The position numbers and the translations under genes are program-made. This document shows positions 59,419 to 64,000 of a stretch of DNA of 64,000 nucleotides, in pieces. Below the pieces are notes generated by a model. It saw nothing but the letters and a program-made list of their open reading frames with translations. It was not told where the DNA came from and did not search any database. This DNA comes from Gnetum montanum (lineage: Eukaryota > Streptophyta > Gnetopsida > Gnetales > Gnetaceae). Position 1 is the stretch's first letter; every line of letters starts with the position of its first letter. The stretch spans positions 652,242 through 716,241 of the forward strand of contig MNCI01003588.1 in NCBI GenBank assembly GCA_015680685.1, given 5' to 3'.

Positions 59419-60221
59419 TGTGAAACAAATGTTAATGAAGTGTCAAAGTGTCATGTCGATGCGGCCCCATTAACATAGCTCCATAATAAAGTCTATAAAT
59501 ATGCTTGCTTCCACTATGTATTGGCATTTTTGGATCAATAGAGTAGCTAAACTCTTGCAGTTTTATTTCGTAGTCTTAGAGAATAATGAGTGAGTGCCTG
59601 TAGTGTGGATCTAATTCAATTGTATGACATCTTATTTGAGTGGCAATGTACCTGGACACATCCCATGAATCACATTAAGATTGAGATTGATTCTTATTCA
59701 TTGCTATACTTTGACTTAGATTAAATTTACTTTCCATGCAATTTATGTTTCATGTACTTAGTTAATATTTACATTTCCATGCATGTTAATGAATTGGAAA
59801 AATGATCTTGACCAGGTTTGAGCGTAAACATGTATTTTCTTGGTAATCCTAGTAGCATTATTTCTTGGTTTGCATAGTTGCATAGCTCTTGGTAATCCTA
59901 GGAGTGGATACATACGTTCAGGACATGTACGACAAGCTAGTTTAGACTTTAATTTCTATTGTTAATTAGTTAAATAATTGATTTATTTATTGTTATTAGA
60001 AGTATCCTAAGGCTAAAACAACATCAATATTCATATGCCTTACATTGGACTAAACCATATGTGACAAAGCTACCACTCGTCAAGTGGGAAGACAACAAAT
60101 TTCAATCAAGGCATAACAATCTAGATGTCACAACTAGTCCCATCCATGGAATTCAACCGGATCATGATTGAACACTTGTGATTCATATAGTTAGGCATAG
60201 GGGATACCTCATTGCTCATTA
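59419..60221 (+). repeat. 5' LTR, third family-T element
   Basis: Ends '...gggatacctcattgctcatta', homologous to the terminal block of the LTRs at 16.2 and 22.5 kb. TATA box GTCTATAAATATGC at about 59491 and the 'ggtaatcctag' block (59830-59910) are shared with them. The left border at TGTGAAAC (59419) is estimated by comparison with the other copies. Confidence 0.72.
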
Positions 60222-60240
60222 TTAGCACCATTGTCAAGAA
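60222..60240 (+). promoter_or_regulatory. decayed tRNA-Asp primer-binding site
   Basis: TTAGCACCATTGTCAAGAA follows the LTR. Differences from TGGCGCCGTTGCCGGGGA are again transitions. Confidence 0.72.
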
Positions 60241-60346
60241 TGGTGCTAGTTATCCAGATTAGTTATATCATACATGATAACTGTAAATGCATTAATAATT
60301 TATCTTTCAAAAAATATTAAATCATACACATAATTAAATAACAATA

Positions 60347-61398
60347 ATGTCTCTTTCACAAGGAAGTGATAATGCATTATATGAAGAGAACATTCATTGG
60401 AGAAAAAATGATATATATATTGAAAAACATTAGAGTGACCAACCTCATTCAAGGGTTTCATATGTTCATAACCATCCTAATTACACTCAAGAATTACATT
60501 CACCTAAGGCAAGCAATCCTAGAGGAGATGAAGTAAGTCCTAGACTAGGGAAGGCCTCAAGGCTTAGGACCTCCTCAAAACTTGGAAAAGATAAATAAAG
60601 GGACCATGGGGAATACTATAGAAGCCATGGTGACTCTCCCAGTTCCTCATCTTCCTCTTTCTCTTCAACATCTAGTTTTGATGAAGATGAATATATGTAT
60701 AGAGATAGAACTCCACTATGGAGGCAAAATAAAAATAGAAATAGAAACCAAGGGAAAAATAAAATACATCAAAATGAGCATAGACAAAATCATCATAAGC
60801 AAACAAATAGAAATAGAAATTTTCACCACAACATGTCTGATGATGATGAACCCTTGTTTGCCACTAAGAGCATGAAGTAGATCATAAAGGTAGTTAAAAT
60901 ACCCCATAGGCATCACAAGGAAAGTCACATCAAAAGGCTTGATATGAATAACATCCATAAATTTGTGAGAAGCTATGATTATGATACACAACATCATTTG
61001 CAAGCCTTCCATGATGTATGCATCTTACAAAACATTGAAAGTGGTTGGGAAAAGCTTAAGCTCTTTCCTATGATACTAATAGAAAAATTCAAAGTGTGGT
61101 ATAGAGCATTGAAACCAAATTCAGATCATCGGTCGTTTACAATGCTAAAAATCTTCAACGAAAAATACCAAACCTATGCAAGGGTGTCCAACCTAAGAAA
61201 AAAAATCCAAGGATGAAAACAAGAACAACATGAACACTTGGATATGGCCCTAGATAGATACTATTCTCTACTAAATAAATGTCTAGGCCATGGTTTCTCT
61301 TAGGAAGAGCAAATTTTTCACATCATAGATGGGCTTCATAGTCAAATGAGAGAGATCCTTGGGATGTATGCTAAAGGTCAATTATATGAACTAGGAAC
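60347..61398 (+). pseudogene. gag: family-T gag, truncated at 61398
   Basis: Starts MSLSQGSDNALYEENIHW. A Ser-rich tract (GDSPSSSSSSFSSTSSFDED, about 60635-60690) and Asn/Arg/His-rich stretch precede the capsid core DMNNIHKFVRSYDYDTQHHL, FHDVCILQNIESGWEKLKLF, FNEKYQTYARVSNLRKKIQG and HIIDGLHSQMREILGMYAKG. It breaks in the middle of the capsid at 61398. Four stops. Very close in layout to the gag at 17.4 kb. Confidence 0.8.
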
Positions 61399-63539
61399 TG
61401 TTGGCGACCGTTTGGGACGCGACCGCCAACGAGTGTCCTCGAACAGGATTTAGGTGCCTGCTGGTCTCTGGCTACACCAAGGCCCAGATACCTCCAAATA
61501 ACTCAGTAGTTAATGTGAGTATGTGTGTGTGCTGTTGCGGCGTGCAGTTGTATGAAATGTGACAATTTCGTTGTGTGTGAACTACAAATGACTTTACTTT
61601 AAAGAGATTCAGCCAACTTTGTCCAGTACTGTGAGTTATTTATAGTTTCCTAGTTTGTTCAAACTACCTAGTCTACGCGGTCCCTATAATACCTGCTTGT
61701 AACAAATAAAATTTTGCATAAACATTTGAGCACAACTCCGCAAATCTACTCCTAATTTTCCCCAGAGAGAGATATAGTTCCACAAGAAAACTAGAAATAG
61801 AGCAAGATTCAATGGAAATAGACAGAAAAGAAAAGAAAGCAGATTTGTGTGGACCTCAAATATTTAAACAAGGTAAAATGACACGAGTAAACACTTCGCA
61901 ATAAAGCTATTCCAAATTCAATATCTACGAATTGTTCAAACTTCCAAGGCTCAACCAAGCAATATCTTCAAGACAATCCTACTGTGCTACCAAAAATCGC
62001 TGCGTAAACTACCACGTACGAGACTCCACTTTGACTAGACAATAGATGCCAACGATTGCATTCAAACAGAACCTTTAAAAGACTTGACAATTTCTGATTG
62101 AAATAACACGGAAAATCACTTTAAAGATAAAGAAGCTATTCTGGTCCCATCAAAATACCAAAGATTTTCTGAACCCTCTTGACTACTAGATTGTTCCACG
62201 GCGTGACTACAAACAGAGGCTCTCTTTCAACAACCCAATAGCAGTTCCCAAACGTTGCACAATAACGAAATTTACTACTAAAATGCTCTTAAGGCTTTTA
62301 TTCACTAGCGCTTCTATGGCAAAATTTTAACAGAAATTTCTATCGGGCAACAAGAACAATAAGAGCAATCTAAAAATCCCAAAATTACTTGCCAAGGATG
62401 ATACTATCTAAACCACTAGCTAAGCAATTTAAACAAAACAAAAAATGAAATGCATAACTCACAGGACCATAACAAAGAGGCTGAAATCTTTATTCTAGCA
62501 AGTCATCTTGCAAACGATCTTCTTTACAAATCTTCTTTGCTCCCAAGTGTGAGAAGTGATGATGATGCTCCTTGATGTCTTCTTCTCCCCTTGACCCTTG
62601 AAGCCTATTTATAGGATTCCAAGGAAGTTACAATTTCAAAATATCCCACAAATATCTCTCCTAACTTTTCTCTCAAGTAACTTGACTAACCAATTAGAAA
62701 ATTTCTTGCCCAACAAGTTAGGAGGTTACTTGCCCAACAAGTTAGGTAAGTTACAACAATATTGGGTGGTTTCAACCACAAAAGAGATAAAAGCTACAAT
62801 GGACAAGTGTCCTATTCAATCGCCAAGTGTCTTCCTTCAATTGCCAAGTGTCTTCATCTAGTTGCCAAGTGTCTTCATGGAGATAAACAAGTTGTAGGTG
62901 ACAAGTGTCCCATGCAAGTGACAAGTGGCCTTGGTGGTGGTTACAATATTATTAAAATATAATTTCTAAAATACATAGGAATATAAGCTATAGTGGCAAC
63001 TTACTTCATACATATATATATCTTTTTAATTTTGCCTCTTCTAAATGAGATGTCAAGTCTTTTAAGTGGTGTATAAGACTTCCCAAAAAATGAGATTCTC
63101 CTCTTCCTAGGAAAAATATCCCAAAAATATTTCAAAAATATCTCCCCTATCTTCTCTCTTAAGTAATTTGACTAACCAATCAGAGGATTACTTGTCCAAT
63201 AAGCTAGGAGAAAATTATGTGATTTAGGAAGTTAAGAAGGATACATAAAATGAGGAGCATTTTATGCTAACTTTAATGTGACTTTAAATGGAATAATCAA
63301 TATGGCAAATTTTTAATAGGTAATGACTTTATAATAATGTTTTTAAAGCAAGCTTTTCTAAAACAAGACTCCATATTATATGTATTATGTAATTTGTTTT
63401 AGATCACTAGGCGAATCTAGCTTAAAATTTTGAATTCTAAGTGCCACTAAGCTTAACATAGAAATATAATATAACCTTCACGTTATTGGTGGTAGTGGTA
63501 GTTAACTAAATTTTCTCTTGCATCCCAATAATTGTAGCT
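61399..63539. other. CpG-containing insertion of unknown type and AT-rich continuation
   Basis: At 61399 decayed gag changes abruptly to TGTTGGCGACCGTTTGGGAC with many CpGs. GTTGGCG and CGCCAAC (61400-61430) form an inverted repeat. On the minus strand CCTATAAATAGG (about 62601-62614) with a downstream AATAAA (about 62490) resembles an LTR promoter and poly(A) site, so a minus-oriented LTR ending at 61399 is plausible. The other end was not found. A ~95-bp block at 62636-62735 recurs at 63117-63211, and 'gccaagtgtcttc' repeats at 62823-62880. Confidence 0.5.
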
Positions 63540-63549
63540 AAAATTCGGA

Positions 63550-63792
63550 ATGTCCTGGAATACGAAACCGAAGGCGAAGCCACCGATCCTGCAACTGATT
63601 CATCATACCAAAAATCATTACCAGCAACTGCCGCGCATGAGAAGGCTCAGCCACCGTGTAGGGAACATTGTTGCATCGAAGGTGTTAACATCGGGCATGG
63701 TTATCGCCGATTTGTTGCTGTGTTCTGTTTGTTGTTTTTTTTTCCTGCAGTGCATTTGTGGATGCGTGGGATTGAACCCAAAAAAAACGTAG
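63550..63792 (+). CDS. candidate first exon(s) of an unidentified gene
   Basis: A CpG-retaining block with an ATG at 63550. The first 44 codons read MSWNTKPKAKPPILQLIHHT, KNHYQQLPRMRRLSHRVG and NIVASK. There are no Asp or Glu residues and many Lys/Arg/His, the composition of an organelle transit peptide. AAG|GTGTTA at 63681/63682 could be a donor and TTTTTTTTTCCTGCAG ending at 63750 an acceptor, giving a 69-bp intron; the frame would then stop at 63790. Read unspliced it is open to 63792. I do not recognise the protein. It could also be untranslated leader. Base composition, not homology, is the main argument. Confidence 0.35.
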   Translation: MSWNTKPKAKPPILQLIHHTKNHYQQLPRMRRLSHRVGNIVASKVLTSGMVIADLLLCSVCCFFFLQCICGCVGLNPKKT

Positions 63793-64000
63793 ATTTCGGT
63801 TTGGATTTTTCTTTATGCATCCTGCGTTTGCATTGGTGCTGCCGTTATTGTTCCAAGTTGCCTTCGTGCGCCCACTGCCTGCGTGTTTTGTGTGAGTCGT
63901 TTCCTGAATTAACCCTGCCGAAACAAACCCACGAATTCCCAAGAACGCCCAAACAGAATCTGTGAACAAGGCCGCGGTTTTCTGCAAATTTCAGAGCAAA
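63793..64000. other. CpG-retaining window end
   Basis: Continues the composition of 63540-63792 with many CpGs ('ctgccgttattg', 'aaggccgcggttt'). The minus strand is open for 100 codons (63987-63685) but resembles no family. This is probably 5' gene or promoter DNA extending beyond the window. Confidence 0.4.

Noticed and set aside
63685-63987. 100-codon minus-strand frame as a gene
   Set aside because: It overlaps the CpG-rich candidate exon on the other strand, starts in the frame of no known family, and long chance frames are expected in GC-richer DNA.
1-64000. CRISPR array, prophage, operon or bacterial mobile element
   Set aside because: No direct-repeat/spacer structure, no bacterial genes or ribosome-binding sites; LTRs, primer sites and spliceosomal introns are eukaryotic and plant-like.

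Overview
The window reads as nuclear DNA of a large-genome land plant, most likely a gymnosperm such as a conifer. It is AT-rich, strongly CpG-depleted, and almost every recognisable coding stretch is a decayed LTR retrotransposon whose in-frame stops look like C-to-T or G-to-A changes. I see no intact host gene, tRNA, CRISPR array or bacterial feature. The organism call is an inference. The only stretch that looks like live gene DNA is the last ~460 bp, which keeps its CpGs.

Layout. 0.85-4.8 kb holds a broken Ty3/gypsy gag-protease with a polypurine tract. 4.95-10.6 kb is an old array of ~180-195 bp monomers, split by a 1.8-kb solo LTR with an exact target duplication (6631-8437). 10.77-26.3 kb is a ~3.8-kb sequence repeated head to tail with no spacer. 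Its second copy hosts a 7.2-kb gypsy element (16244-23411) with both LTRs, a tRNA-Asp-type primer site, gag, protease and polypurine tract, but no reverse transcriptase that I can see. Single Ns at 24138, 25152 and 25277 bracket an assembly error.

27.97-50.09 kb is a nested complex. The outer element is a minus-strand member of the same tRNA-Asp family (LTRs 27972-28802 and 49223-50091). Its internal region carries gag, protease and then a long ORF of unknown function ('P'). P is cut by a solo LTR of the same family (29566-30418), by a plus-strand element with a tRNA-iMet primer site (31333 to ~38904), and by a minus-strand relative of that element (39094-42591), which is itself cut by another solo LTR (39494-41410). 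The two tRNA-iMet elements share a 507/508-bp LTR and, directly after the primer site, a gene 'Q' in ANTISENSE orientation whose short GT-AG introns can still be read. This is the most unusual object in the window. A 5S-rRNA-like fragment lies just upstream of the gypsy gag-pol remnant at 35.5-38.8 kb.

50.31-56.13 kb is a complete but non-autonomous minus-strand Ty1/copia-type element: two ~1.26-kb LTRs, target duplication ATAAC, gag only. 56.1-59.4 kb is AT-rich with little structure. 59.42-61.40 kb is the 5' end of a fourth tRNA-Asp-family copy (LTR, primer site, gag), cut sharply at 61399 by CpG-containing DNA. From ~63540 a CpG-retaining segment looks like the first exon of an unidentified gene running off the window.

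All elements look immobile: reading frames carry stops and frameshifts, and the one reverse transcriptase has lost its catalytic aspartates. Family letters (T = tRNA-Asp-primed gypsy, K = tRNA-iMet-primed with antisense gene Q, S = palindrome-rich solo LTR, P and Q = unknown ORFs) are labels used only here.
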